Shown: positions 6,353 through 13,173 of the stretch, in pieces
Layout of the letters: each line of letters opens with the position of its first letter
Numbering within the stretch: position 1 is the first letter of the stretch
DNA from: Campylobacteraceae bacterium
GTDB taxonomy: Bacteria; Campylobacterota; Campylobacteria; Campylobacterales; Sulfurovaceae
DNA length: 15,819 nt
Assembly: GCA_027079365.1 (NCBI GenBank)
Contig: JALWVW010000224.1
Span: forward strand, 1 to 15,819
Direction: 5' to 3'
The notes under the pieces: model-generated
What the model saw: the letters and a program-made list of their open reading frames with translations, nothing else
The model's database searches: none
Told to the model about the DNA's origin: nothing
Made by a program: the position numbers and the translations under genes

Positions 6353-7816
6353 ATGTCATCTAGCTATATAGCGAGTTTTGAAAACCAACAATTTCATACG
6401 TATTGGAACGGTATTAAAGAAAAAGCGGAAAAAGTAAATATTGAATCTGCACCTATTCAGTTCCTAGAGGATTTTGCACGTTTTGTAAAAGTTTTTAATT
6501 TTATAGATAATTTATTTGAGAATATAGATCCAGAGCTAATACCTAAAAATTTATTAGACAATTTGAGAAATAGAGCATCTACCTGCTTAACACAAATTTC
6601 TTCTGCACTAACCAGTAGCAGTCAAAGCAATCTTAACTCAGCAAATACTCAACTTGATGAAATTCTAATTTCATTAAAGCCTTATAGTCTATATGATAAT
6701 AAGTTAAAACGATCATTAAGAGCAGCGATAAGGGCATATATAGCTGAAATTGATTCTCACTTGGAAAATATACCAAATACACAAGAAGAATATAATAAAG
6801 CAGTAGAACTTAGGGAGAAAATAGAATCTTATCATGATGAGATTTTTGTAGGAGATGAGGAGTCAAATGCAATTATTGAAAAAATATCTTCTGCATTGCA
6901 AAATATTGAAGAAAAATTTGAAGTAATAGATGATTATCATACAAAGCTACTTATGGATGATGAAGATGAGTCATTAAAAACCCAAATTGAGAATGCTAGG
7001 AAAAGTATAGATGAGAATGTTGATGAGGCTAAAAATCTTTTAACTGAAACATCATCTAAAATAGATGATCTTAATAAGTTTTATGTTCGAATTTTTGGAT
7101 CTTTAAATGATGAAGGTATACGAGAAGGAGGACTAAAGCAAGAACTAGAAACCAGAATTGAACAGCTTGATACATATCGCAAAAATCAAGAGAAAAAGTT
7201 TATTGACATGATCCAAAGCAGAAAGACATCACTCGATACTTATGAGAAGGAGCAAAAAGAAAGATATGAAAAACTTTTTGAGCAAATCGAAAGTCTCCTG
7301 CCTGGTGCTACCAGTGCAGGCTTAGCCAAAGCATACCAAGATAGAAAAAAAGAATACTCAATGCCAATTATAGGGTGGAGTGTTGTATTTATTATTGCAA
7401 TGGTGTCAATGTTTTTCGCAGGATATTTGAATATGGAAAACTTAGCAACCTGGGAAGATACATTAAGACATTTATTGCATTACGCTCCATTGTATGTACC
7501 TGCAGTTTGGTTGGCAATATATGCAAGTAGGCGAAGAAGTGAAAGTAGAGCATTAGAGGAAGAATATGCACATAAGGAAGCTTTAGCAAAATCTTATTCC
7601 AGTTACAAACAACAGGTCGAAAAAATAGGTGGAGAGGATCCAAGCTTGATTACTAAATTACTTGATAAAACAATTGATACAGTTTCAGATAATCCCAGTA
7701 AGGTGCTTGATCGTAAACATGGTGATAATTCACCAGCAATTGATTTAGCAGAAAAGGTGGCAAATAAAATTATTTCAAAAATGCCAAAAATAATAAAATC
7801 TCAAGAAAAAGGCTAA
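6353..7816 (+). CDS. Coiled-coil protein with two membrane segments, unknown function
   Basis: A 487-residue protein I cannot assign to a named family. Residues 1-140 are helical with a hydrophobic patch (FARFVKVFNFIDNLF, 42-55). Residues about 140-312 are a long, highly charged coiled-coil region rich in E/K/D. A conserved-looking motif LLPGATSAGLAKAY (315-328) leads into two hydrophobic helices, about 338-359 and 377-391, forming a membrane hairpin. After RRR (393-395) comes a second polar helix (EEEYAHKEALAKSYSSYKQQVE, about 402-423) and a tail to 487. From memory, this layout of LLPGATSAGLA, TM hairpin and HKEALAKSY tail occurs in scattered uncharacterised bacterial proteins. The hairpin predicts an inner-membrane protein with both large domains on the cytoplasmic side. 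No nuclease, ATPase or other catalytic motif is visible. The gene is far more A+T-rich than its neighbours, which suggests horizontal acquisition. Start: AAGGG 5 nt before the ATG, under its own strong promoter. Confidence 0.85.
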   Translation: MSSSYIASFENQQFHTYWNGIKEKAEKVNIESAPIQFLEDFARFVKVFNFIDNLFENIDPELIPKNLLDNLRNRASTCLTQISSALTSSSQSNLNSANTQLDEILISLKPYSLYDNKLKRSLRAAIRAYIAEIDSHLENIPNTQEEYNKAVELREKIESYHDEIFVGDEESNAIIEKISSALQNIEEKFEVIDDYHTKLLMDDEDESLKTQIENARKSIDENVDEAKNLLTETSSKIDDLNKFYVRIFGSLNDEGIREGGLKQELETRIEQLDTYRKNQEKKFIDMIQSRKTSLDTYEKEQKERYEKLFEQIESLLPGATSAGLAKAYQDRKKEYSMPIIGWSVVFIIAMVSMFFAGYLNMENLATWEDTLRHLLHYAPLYVPAVWLAIYASRRRSESRALEEEYAHKEALAKSYSSYKQQVEKIGGEDPSLITKLLDKTIDTVSDNPSKVLDRKHGDNSPAIDLAEKVANKIISKMPKIIKSQEKG

Positions 7817-7992
7817 TGGATACTTTGAGAGCGTTTAAAATTCCGTGTCAGCCACAATTAGTAACAATAAACGCTACACCTCAATATATTTATCCAACCT
7901 CTCTGCAAAGAAGATTGCCAGTGGGGACAAAGTCAAAGACCAGTTCCAAATTGAGATAGTCCATTTTTTAGAGGGATTCTGTATGCCAAGAT

Positions 7993-8016
7993 AGAGCAGC
8001 CTTAAAAGGCTGTTCT
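7993..8016. terminator. Terminator-like hairpin between convergent genes
   Basis: AGAGCAGCC-TTAAAA-GGCTGTTCT forms a 9-bp stem with one G-U pair and a 6-nt loop. It lies between the end of the plus-strand coiled-coil gene (177 nt downstream of its stop) and the end of the minus-strand toxin gene, the place for a bidirectional terminator. The following T-run is weak on the plus strand (CATTTG) and absent on the minus strand, so efficiency is uncertain. Confidence 0.5.
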
Positions 8017-8071
8017 CATTTGAAAAGCACCCTTTGTCTTGGTCAGTTTTCTGAACTTTTCCATATTTACC

Positions 8072-8326
8072 CTACAGATAAACCTGCTTCCGATGCGCAA
8101 TCTTCGAGATAAGCATCAAGTCTTCTTCTTCATAAAATATCACTCTATAGTTTCCTATGCGCAACCTATAGGCACCATCAAACGGAGTTTTGAGTTTTTT
8201 GATCTTGGTTTTTATGGGCTCTGAGGCATAGGCTTCGATACCGTCTAGGATCTTGGATGCCTCGTGTTTATTGAGTTTTTGTAGTTGCTTTACAGCTTTG
8301 GGATCATACTTTATCTCATAGCCCAA
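8072..8326 (-). CDS. relE: RelE/ParE-superfamily toxin, TTG start
   Basis: An 84-residue small basic protein of the RelE/ParE toxin superfamily, most likely an mRNA interferase acting on translating ribosomes. The N-terminal helices (YDPKAVKQLQKLNKHEASKIL) are followed by the family core YRLRIGNYRVIFYEEED (53-69) and the C-terminal AHRKQVYL. R54, R61, R79 and Y83 fit the positions of the basic and tyrosine residues needed in RelE-type toxins, so the active site looks intact (inference by pattern). The start codon is TTG at 8326: no ATG occurs in frame until residue 71, and AAGGG lies 6 nt upstream of the TTG, inside the antitoxin gene. The 11-nt overlap with relB and the weak start codon fit translational coupling that keeps toxin below antitoxin. 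Confidence 0.9.
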   Translation of the reverse strand: MGYEIKYDPKAVKQLQKLNKHEASKILDGIEAYASEPIKTKIKKLKTPFDGAYRLRIGNYRVIFYEEEDLMLISKIAHRKQVYL

Positions 8327-8531
8327 GGCTTGCCCTTACATCGTCATGAGAAACTGTTTTCAACATACCCATCTTGTAATCCTGCACCGTTTTAGTCACG
8401 GCATGCACATCGAAGTAGTCTTGCAGTGCTTCACGAACTACTTGTGCCTTCTTTTTTCCCGTCTCCGCGGACAAACTCGCCAACTCATCTATGAGAGTAT
8501 CTTCCAAAGTAATAGTCATTTTTTTAGTCAT
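8316..8531 (-). CDS. relB: Ribbon-helix-helix antitoxin, RelB-like
   Basis: A 71-residue antitoxin partner of the overlapping toxin. The first 40 residues form a ribbon-helix-helix DNA-binding unit: strand MTITLED (5-11), helix DTLIDELASLSAETG, turn KKKAQ, helix VVREALQDYF. The C-terminal part (HAVTKTVQDYKMGMLKTVSHDDVRASLGL) would wrap the toxin. Antitoxin, and often the antitoxin-toxin complex, represses its own promoter. The ATG at 8531 is preceded by GAGGTG at about 5 nt; a second ATG four codons later is possible. It lies 111 bp downstream of the RND gene on the same strand but has its own repeat-bearing upstream region. Confidence 0.88.
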   Translation of the reverse strand: MTKKMTITLEDTLIDELASLSAETGKKKAQVVREALQDYFDVHAVTKTVQDYKMGMLKTVSHDDVRASLGL

Positions 8532-8546
8532 TTTTCACCTCATATA

Positions 8547-8570
8547 TTTACCATACTTTACCATAGTATT
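8547..8570 (-). promoter_or_regulatory. Candidate operator of the toxin-antitoxin pair
   Basis: The minus strand carries two exact direct repeats TATGGTAAA (8557-8565 and 8547-8555) with 10-bp period, one helical turn, just upstream of the relB Shine-Dalgarno. An overlapping inverted repeat ATACT-N7-AGTAT spans 8553-8569. A further copy of AATACTATG lies 32 bp upstream (8594-8602). Tandem short repeats spaced one turn apart are typical binding sites for ribbon-helix-helix antitoxins. Confidence 0.55.
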
Positions 8571-8642
8571 ATTAAATAGAAATAAAAAACCATCATAGTA
8601 TTTTGCGCTTACGATAGAATGCTTACTTTCGTTTCTCTTCTT

Positions 8643-11600
8643 TTACCGCAACCTCTTCTGATTAATAATAGTATAAAGCACCGGCAGATAGAGCAGGTTA
8701 AGTACTGTACCCCAAGCGAGGCCAAATGCCAGAGATATCGCCATAGGCTGAAATATCGTCGCTTGACCAGTGGGGAAAAATACCAGTGATGCCAGGCCGA
8801 TGATGGTCGTAATGGAGGTGAGGATGATGGGGCGGAAGCGCTTGGCGGCATAGTGATAGATCTCTTCCATAGTGTTTGCTTTTTTGAGGTTCATGATCAT
8901 GATGATGCCGTCATTGACCACGACACCCGACAGACCCAATACACCGATGATAGAAGGCATAGAGAGATTGATGCCCAGTGCAAAGTGTCCCGCCAAGACC
9001 CCCAAGAATGCAAAAGGGATCACCGACATCATCATGAAAGTCTCTTTGAATGAGTTGAAAAGATACAGTATGGAGAGCATGATCAGTACCAGTGCCAGGG
9101 TGCTGGCGGTGATCATGTCTCTTCTAAGGTCTCTGTTTTTCTCGGCTTCGCCTTTGAGCTTGATAGTAATGCCTTGCTTTCTGTTCTTCTCCAGCAGAGG
9201 CTCCAACTTCGCCAAAACCTCAGAAGCTGTGATGACTTTTTTGTTGACATTGGCATAGACATAGTAGTTGGTCTGGGTGTTGTCTTTGATGATCTTCTCA
9301 AAGGAGCGTATGACCTTGAAATTCACAATCTCTTTTAAGGCTACCATTTTGCCCTTGGCTATGGGTATCTGCAGCCTTTTCATGTCCGAGAGAGAATCCT
9401 TCTGCGTGCTGCTGACCACGATATCTATCAGTCCGTCCTTATCAAAGGAGGAAGTAACTTTTCTCTCCAGATAGAGACTTGAAAGCAGCGAGCCAAGTGA
9501 GCGCTCGGTGATGCCCAGAGAGGCGCCGTAGCTGTTGACTTTAAGTTTGATCTCATTGATGCCGTAGGACAGAGTATCACTCACAGAGACGACCCCTTTG
9601 ATCTCTTTGAGCTGCTTTTCTACCTCCTTTATATTTCTGCTCATCAGCCCTCTGTCTTCACTGACAAATCCTATCTTCAGGTCAGACTTGATAGGGCCTA
9701 CTTTTTTCTCTACGATTGCCAGATCGGTGAGCCCAAATCTCTCCTTATATCCCTTCTCTTTGAGGAATGCCCTGAGCTTCTTGGATACCTCTGCGGACTT
9801 CAGCGCTCTGGTTCTACCCTTGGCATCGTAGTAGAAGCTCAGGTTTGGTGTGATGAACTTGTCTATAAAATTCTGTGGCTTGAGTTTTTCAAGCTCCAGT
9901 GTCACAAGTCCCACATAGGGGAGTGTTTCACCATTGCCGGCACTGTCTACTCTCCAGCCGGCGACAAAACCGATATGCTTGACTTGGAACTGAGTTTTGT
10001 TCTGATAAATATCCTTCTCGATAGCTTTGAGATAGCTGTAGGTGTCCTCCAGGCTACTATTGATGCTGGATTTTAGTGTGATGTCAATGGTCGTGGCATC
10101 AAAGGGTGAGAAGAGTTGGAATTTGCTGTGCTTGAGTCCTATGATGGTGAGCAGTGGTACGAGCAGTACAAAAAGAAGCAGGAATGTTTTTTTGAATCGC
10201 ATGAGTAGGTGAATGATACGGCTGTAGATCCTGTTGGCACCCTCCCAAGAGGTGGTACGCTGTGATGCCTTGAGGGTGTGTGCTGCATGAATGGGCAGAA
10301 AGATAAAGGATTCTATCAGTGATGCCACGACGAGTACCGAGACGGCAATCGGTATCAGCTTGATCACTTCACCCATGGTTCCGCTCATCATCAGTGCAGG
10401 CAGAAAGGCGAAGAGAGTAGTGGCAGAGGCAATGGTGACAGGCTTGAACATCTCTTTGGCTCCCAGCACAGCCGCCTCTTTGGGTGGAAGCCCTTCTTCG
10501 ATATGTTGCTGAATATTTTCACTCACGACAATAGCGTCATCCACAATGATCCCCAGTGCGATGAGCACACCTATCAGCGAGATCATGTTGATTGTATAGC
10601 CTGCCAGATAGAGATACATGGCACCCATCACAAAGGAGGTAGGGATGCCCAGAGAGATGATGAAAGCCATACGCTTGTTGATCAGCAGTATCACCAGTAG
10701 GGTGATGAGTATCAGTCCCAGCAGAATATTGGAGATCACAATATTGAGTCTGTCCTTGATTGCCTCTGCTTTGTCATTGTGTATGGTGTAGGTGGTCTCT
10801 CTGCTGCTGTTCTGTTCTGCTGCAATCAGTGTCTTGATGGCTGCTGCTATCTCTATGGCGTTGCCGACATTGGACTGCCGTGCGGAGAGATCTATGGCAC
10901 TTTGGGTGTCTACAGAGAAGAGTGTGGCGCTCTCTTTGTGGTGCTTTTGTATCGAAGCAACATCTGCAAGTCGTATGGTCTTGCCCTCAGGCAGAGTAAT
11001 CCTGCTCTGTAGCAACTCCTTGGCGCTTTTGGCACCGTTGTAGGTAGAGATATAGTAGTGCCCCTGCTGTGGATCTTCGATCCTCCCTATGGGGTAGATA
11101 TAGGAGAGGCTGGAAAGTATCTGTATGATGCTACTCTCATTGAGTCCCAATGCCTTGACTTTTTGGGAGTTTAGCTGCACATCATAGTAGATATCGGCAT
11201 CCCCATAGAGGGTTACTTCTGCCACATCACGGATATCCAGCAGCTTCTCCTTGAGTGCATCAGCTTCCTCAATGAGCCTACTGTGGGGGAGTGTGACGGA
11301 TGAGAGTGAGATATTGATCAGCGGCCTGCGGATCTCCAGCACATTGACGATAGGCTCATCCATGTCACTGGGCAGGTTTGATTTGGCTTTGGTGACGGCA
11401 TCTTTGATCTTGTTGGCGGTGTTGTATTTGTCGACACGCTTCTGCAGCTCGATAATGATACTAAAGCTACCTGAAGAGATGACGGTGGCTATCTTGCTGA
11501 TACCATCTATGCTTTTGATCTCGCTCTCGATCTCTCTGACTGCCATTTTATCCAGTGTGTCAATAGAGGCACCACTGTAGTGACCAAGAATGCCTACCAT

Positions 11601-11735
11601 GTCCAGATCAAAGGTAGGAAAGATCTCTTTGGGTGTGCGCATATAGGAGACTACGCCTGCCAGAAAGATCAGGACAAAAAGAAAATAGTTGAGTCTGGCA
11701 TTGTCAATAAAAAATCTGAGTATTTTTTCGAACAT
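8643..11735 (-). CDS. RND-family efflux transporter, inner-membrane pump subunit
   Basis: A 1030-residue proton-driven pump of the AcrB-like RND superfamily, normal in length. The N-terminus has the first membrane helix (FLFVLIFLAGVVSYMRT), then the porter region beginning PKEIFPTFDLDMVGI. The first membrane block (about 332-475) contains LGIIVDDAIVVSENI with the paired D399/D400 of TM4 needed for proton relay. A second periplasmic half (about 500-860) and second membrane block (about 862-1025) repeat the pattern. At the AcrB Lys940 position TM10 has VVVNDGII, with N941, as in several non-AcrB RND clades. Such pumps work with a periplasmic adaptor and a TolC-like channel; neither is encoded in this window. 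Substrate unknown. No good Shine-Dalgarno is seen before the ATG at 11735 (AAGG is about 14 nt away), so translation may be weak or the start slightly different. Confidence 0.95.
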   Translation of the reverse strand: MFEKILRFFIDNARLNYFLFVLIFLAGVVSYMRTPKEIFPTFDLDMVGILGHYSGASIDTLDKMAVREIESEIKSIDGISKIATVISSGSFSIIIELQKRVDKYNTANKIKDAVTKAKSNLPSDMDEPIVNVLEIRRPLINISLSSVTLPHSRLIEEADALKEKLLDIRDVAEVTLYGDADIYYDVQLNSQKVKALGLNESSIIQILSSLSYIYPIGRIEDPQQGHYYISTYNGAKSAKELLQSRITLPEGKTIRLADVASIQKHHKESATLFSVDTQSAIDLSARQSNVGNAIEIAAAIKTLIAAEQNSSRETTYTIHNDKAEAIKDRLNIVISNILLGLILITLLVILLINKRMAFIISLGIPTSFVMGAMYLYLAGYTINMISLIGVLIALGIIVDDAIVVSENIQQHIEEGLPPKEAAVLGAKEMFKPVTIASATTLFAFLPALMMSGTMGEVIKLIPIAVSVLVVASLIESFIFLPIHAAHTLKASQRTTSWEGANRIYSRIIHLLMRFKKTFLLLFVLLVPLLTIIGLKHSKFQLFSPFDATTIDITLKSSINSSLEDTYSYLKAIEKDIYQNKTQFQVKHIGFVAGWRVDSAGNGETLPYVGLVTLELEKLKPQNFIDKFITPNLSFYYDAKGRTRALKSAEVSKKLRAFLKEKGYKERFGLTDLAIVEKKVGPIKSDLKIGFVSEDRGLMSRNIKEVEKQLKEIKGVVSVSDTLSYGINEIKLKVNSYGASLGITERSLGSLLSSLYLERKVTSSFDKDGLIDIVVSSTQKDSLSDMKRLQIPIAKGKMVALKEIVNFKVIRSFEKIIKDNTQTNYYVYANVNKKVITASEVLAKLEPLLEKNRKQGITIKLKGEAEKNRDLRRDMITASTLALVLIMLSILYLFNSFKETFMMMSVIPFAFLGVLAGHFALGINLSMPSIIGVLGLSGVVVNDGIIMIMNLKKANTMEEIYHYAAKRFRPIILTSITTIIGLASLVFFPTGQATIFQPMAISLAFGLAWGTVLNLLYLPVLYTIINQKRLR

Positions 11736-11780
11736 TACAGTAGGAAGCCTTGTGATAATATTTAGGGGTTCTCTCTAGCT

Positions 11781-11805
11781 ATTATACCAAGCTTGTTATA
11801 ACGAG
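11781..11805 (-). promoter_or_regulatory. RND promoter with overlapping palindrome
   Basis: The minus strand reads TGG-TATAAT (extended -10, hexamer at 11781-11786), about 45 nt before the RND start. Immediately upstream, in the spacer/-35 region, lies the imperfect palindrome CTTGTTATAACGAG (11792-11805; perfect core GTTATAAC). Its position suits a repressor or activator site. No regulator gene is adjacent, so the controlling protein is unknown. Confidence 0.45.
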
Positions 11806-11830
11806 TATTAACACCCATGTGGCGCCAAGA

Positions 11831-11843
11831 GCCCAATTGGGGC
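11831..11843. repeat. GC-rich palindrome after the small membrane-protein gene
   Basis: GCCC-AATTG-GGGC, including the 10-bp palindrome CCCAATTGGG, lies 15 nt beyond the stop of the minus-strand membrane-protein gene. It can form a short hairpin, but no T-run follows, so it is only a possible, perhaps Rho-assisted, terminator or 3'-end stabiliser. Confidence 0.3.
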
Positions 11844-11857
11844 CTGGAGGGAGATAG

Positions 11858-12292
11858 CTATGTAAGCCAAGTGTAGATCAGGTAGGAAAAAAGAAAGCCA
11901 AATATGGAAGCACCGATTAGTGGCGCGCCATAGAGAAAGGCTGCAAAGACCTTGACCAGAATACTTCTTTTGATCTTGAGTGCGAGAATAATGACAGACC
12001 CTATAAAGGTCACAAGGAAAGTGTAGAGAAAGACATCTACCAGTGTCAAGCCTCTTGAGAAGAACATAGTGTAGCTGAAGAAAAGTGTAAATACAAACAT
12101 TGTCAGTGTATAAAAAAGTACATTTCTATCTGTATCATAGCGCTTTAGGTTTTCAGGCAGAGAGATGTTTCCTGCCTCTGGTGTATGCTTTTCGTTGGCT
12201 CTCTTGGCAGCAATGGCACGGCTTTCAAAGAATAGAAACACGGCCAAACTTACAACGATTCCAATCCCGATGGGAAGTATCAAATGTGTCAT
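11858..12292 (-). CDS. Small polytopic membrane protein, unknown function
   Basis: A 144-residue inner-membrane protein with four predicted helices at about 4-23, 57-78, 83-106 and 112-139. They are separated by a polar loop (24-56) containing RAIAAKRANEK and a proline-containing segment; the positive residues there suggest this loop is cytoplasmic. No family signature is recognised. It lacks the motifs of CrcB/Fluc or small multidrug resistance proteins. AAGGAG lies 6 nt before the ATG, a strong ribosome site. It stands between the plsC terminator and the RND promoter, so it is probably a single-gene transcription unit. Confidence 0.8.
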   Translation of the reverse strand: MTHLILPIGIGIVVSLAVFLFFESRAIAAKRANEKHTPEAGNISLPENLKRYDTDRNVLFYTLTMFVFTLFFSYTMFFSRGLTLVDVFLYTFLVTFIGSVIILALKIKRSILVKVFAAFLYGAPLIGASIFGFLFSYLIYTWLT

Positions 12293-12312
12293 CTTGGACT
12301 CCTTTTTCGTAT

Positions 12313-12324
12313 AGTATACTTATA
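12313..12324 (-). promoter_or_regulatory. Possible -10 boxes of the small membrane-protein gene
   Basis: Two overlapping candidates on the minus strand, TATAAG (12319-12324) and TATACT (12313-12318), lie just upstream of the strong Shine-Dalgarno. Either gives a leader of only about 15-20 nt. The sequence further upstream (12330-12400) is very A+T-rich, as expected for promoters in this group. Confidence 0.35.
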
Positions 12325-12447
12325 GTGTAACATAAAAAAAGAAGTATTTCAGAAATTATTAAAAATTATCTTATATTTTTATACTTTAAGGGTGAATCGG
12401 AGATTGTGTAGGCTTCTATGCTATGTTTGTGCAATTTGGGAGCGGGT

Positions 12448-12477
12448 AAAAAAAGAGAAGCTTTAACGCTCTCTTTT
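12448..12477 (-). terminator. Intrinsic terminator of the purC-plsC operon
   Basis: On the minus strand AAAAGAGA pairs with TCTCTTTT (8 bp, loop of 11 nt that can partly pair further), and the descending arm runs into seven consecutive T residues (12448-12454). The plsC stop codon lies in the loop. The stem is A/T-rich but the layout is that of a Rho-independent terminator. Confidence 0.65.
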
Positions 12478-13173
12478 ATAAGATTGGTACTCTTTGTCAA
12501 TTGTCTCTTGCATCTTTTCTGCTATATTTTGGTACCAGTCTGCATCTTCGCCATCCACATCCACAGCATCCAGAAAAATAATTTTTACTGTTGAGTTGTG
12601 TGCAGTTCTGTTGTGCTCATTGAGTAGATATTTGCTCCCGGTGATGACAACAGGCTGTACCCTGAGTTTGAGCTTTTTGGCGATCAGAGCGGCACCTGCT
12701 TTGAAGGGAAGCAGCGTCTGTCCGCTGGCGCGTGTACCTTCCGGAAAGATGGCGATGGTTCGATGCTGCTCTTCTACCGTTTCTTTGGCATCCTTGAGCA
12801 GCTTGATCAGTCCGGCTTTGTTTTGCCTGTCTATGGAGATCATGGCACTGCGCTTGAGTACATTGCCAAACCAGGGTATATCGAAGAGCTCTTTTTTGGC
12901 TACCCATCTGAGCCCCGTACAGCTTCTGGCCTCCATGGCGATGATGTCGATGATGCCTTGATGGTTGATCAAAAACATCTGGGCATGGGGATCCATGCTG
13001 CCTACCTCCTCAAGTTTTCCTCCCAGAAGAAAAAGAATCAGGGCATTAAAATAGTGTAATACTTGGCAGCGGTAGCGGGGTGCTACAAAGAGTAGAGGGA
13101 TCATGATCAGCGCGACGATTGCCGAGATGGTGAATGCACCTATATAAAATCTAGTTTTTGCAAGTATCTTCAT
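12463..13173 (-). CDS. plsC: 1-acyl-sn-glycerol-3-phosphate acyltransferase
   Basis: A 236-residue membrane-associated acyltransferase that adds the second acyl chain to lysophosphatidic acid, giving phosphatidic acid for phospholipid synthesis. A hydrophobic N-terminal helix (about 10-31) and a second one (40-51) anchor it. Family motifs in order: NHQGIID (N70, H71, D76; the catalytic NHx4D box), the KRSAMISIDR block (107-116), FPEGTRA (143-149) and VQPVVI (172-177). Length is typical. Its start overlaps the 3' end of the SH3-protein gene by 23 nt, so translation is probably coupled, and no strong Shine-Dalgarno is seen. As I recall it, plsC also follows purQ and a periplasmic-protein gene in Campylobacter jejuni, supporting a conserved Campylobacterota operon. 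Confidence 0.95.
   Translation of the reverse strand: MKILAKTRFYIGAFTISAIVALIMIPLLFVAPRYRCQVLHYFNALILFLLGGKLEEVGSMDPHAQMFLINHQGIIDIIAMEARSCTGLRWVAKKELFDIPWFGNVLKRSAMISIDRQNKAGLIKLLKDAKETVEEQHRTIAIFPEGTRASGQTLLPFKAGAALIAKKLKLRVQPVVITGSKYLLNEHNRTAHNSTVKIIFLDAVDVDGEDADWYQNIAEKMQETIDKEYQSYKRER

Noticed and set aside
5941..8642. Possible mobile element boundaries (insertion sequence ends or att repeats) around the islet
   Set aside because: No transposase, integrase, tRNA gene or matching flanking direct repeat was found by eye; the foreign character rests only on composition and gene content.
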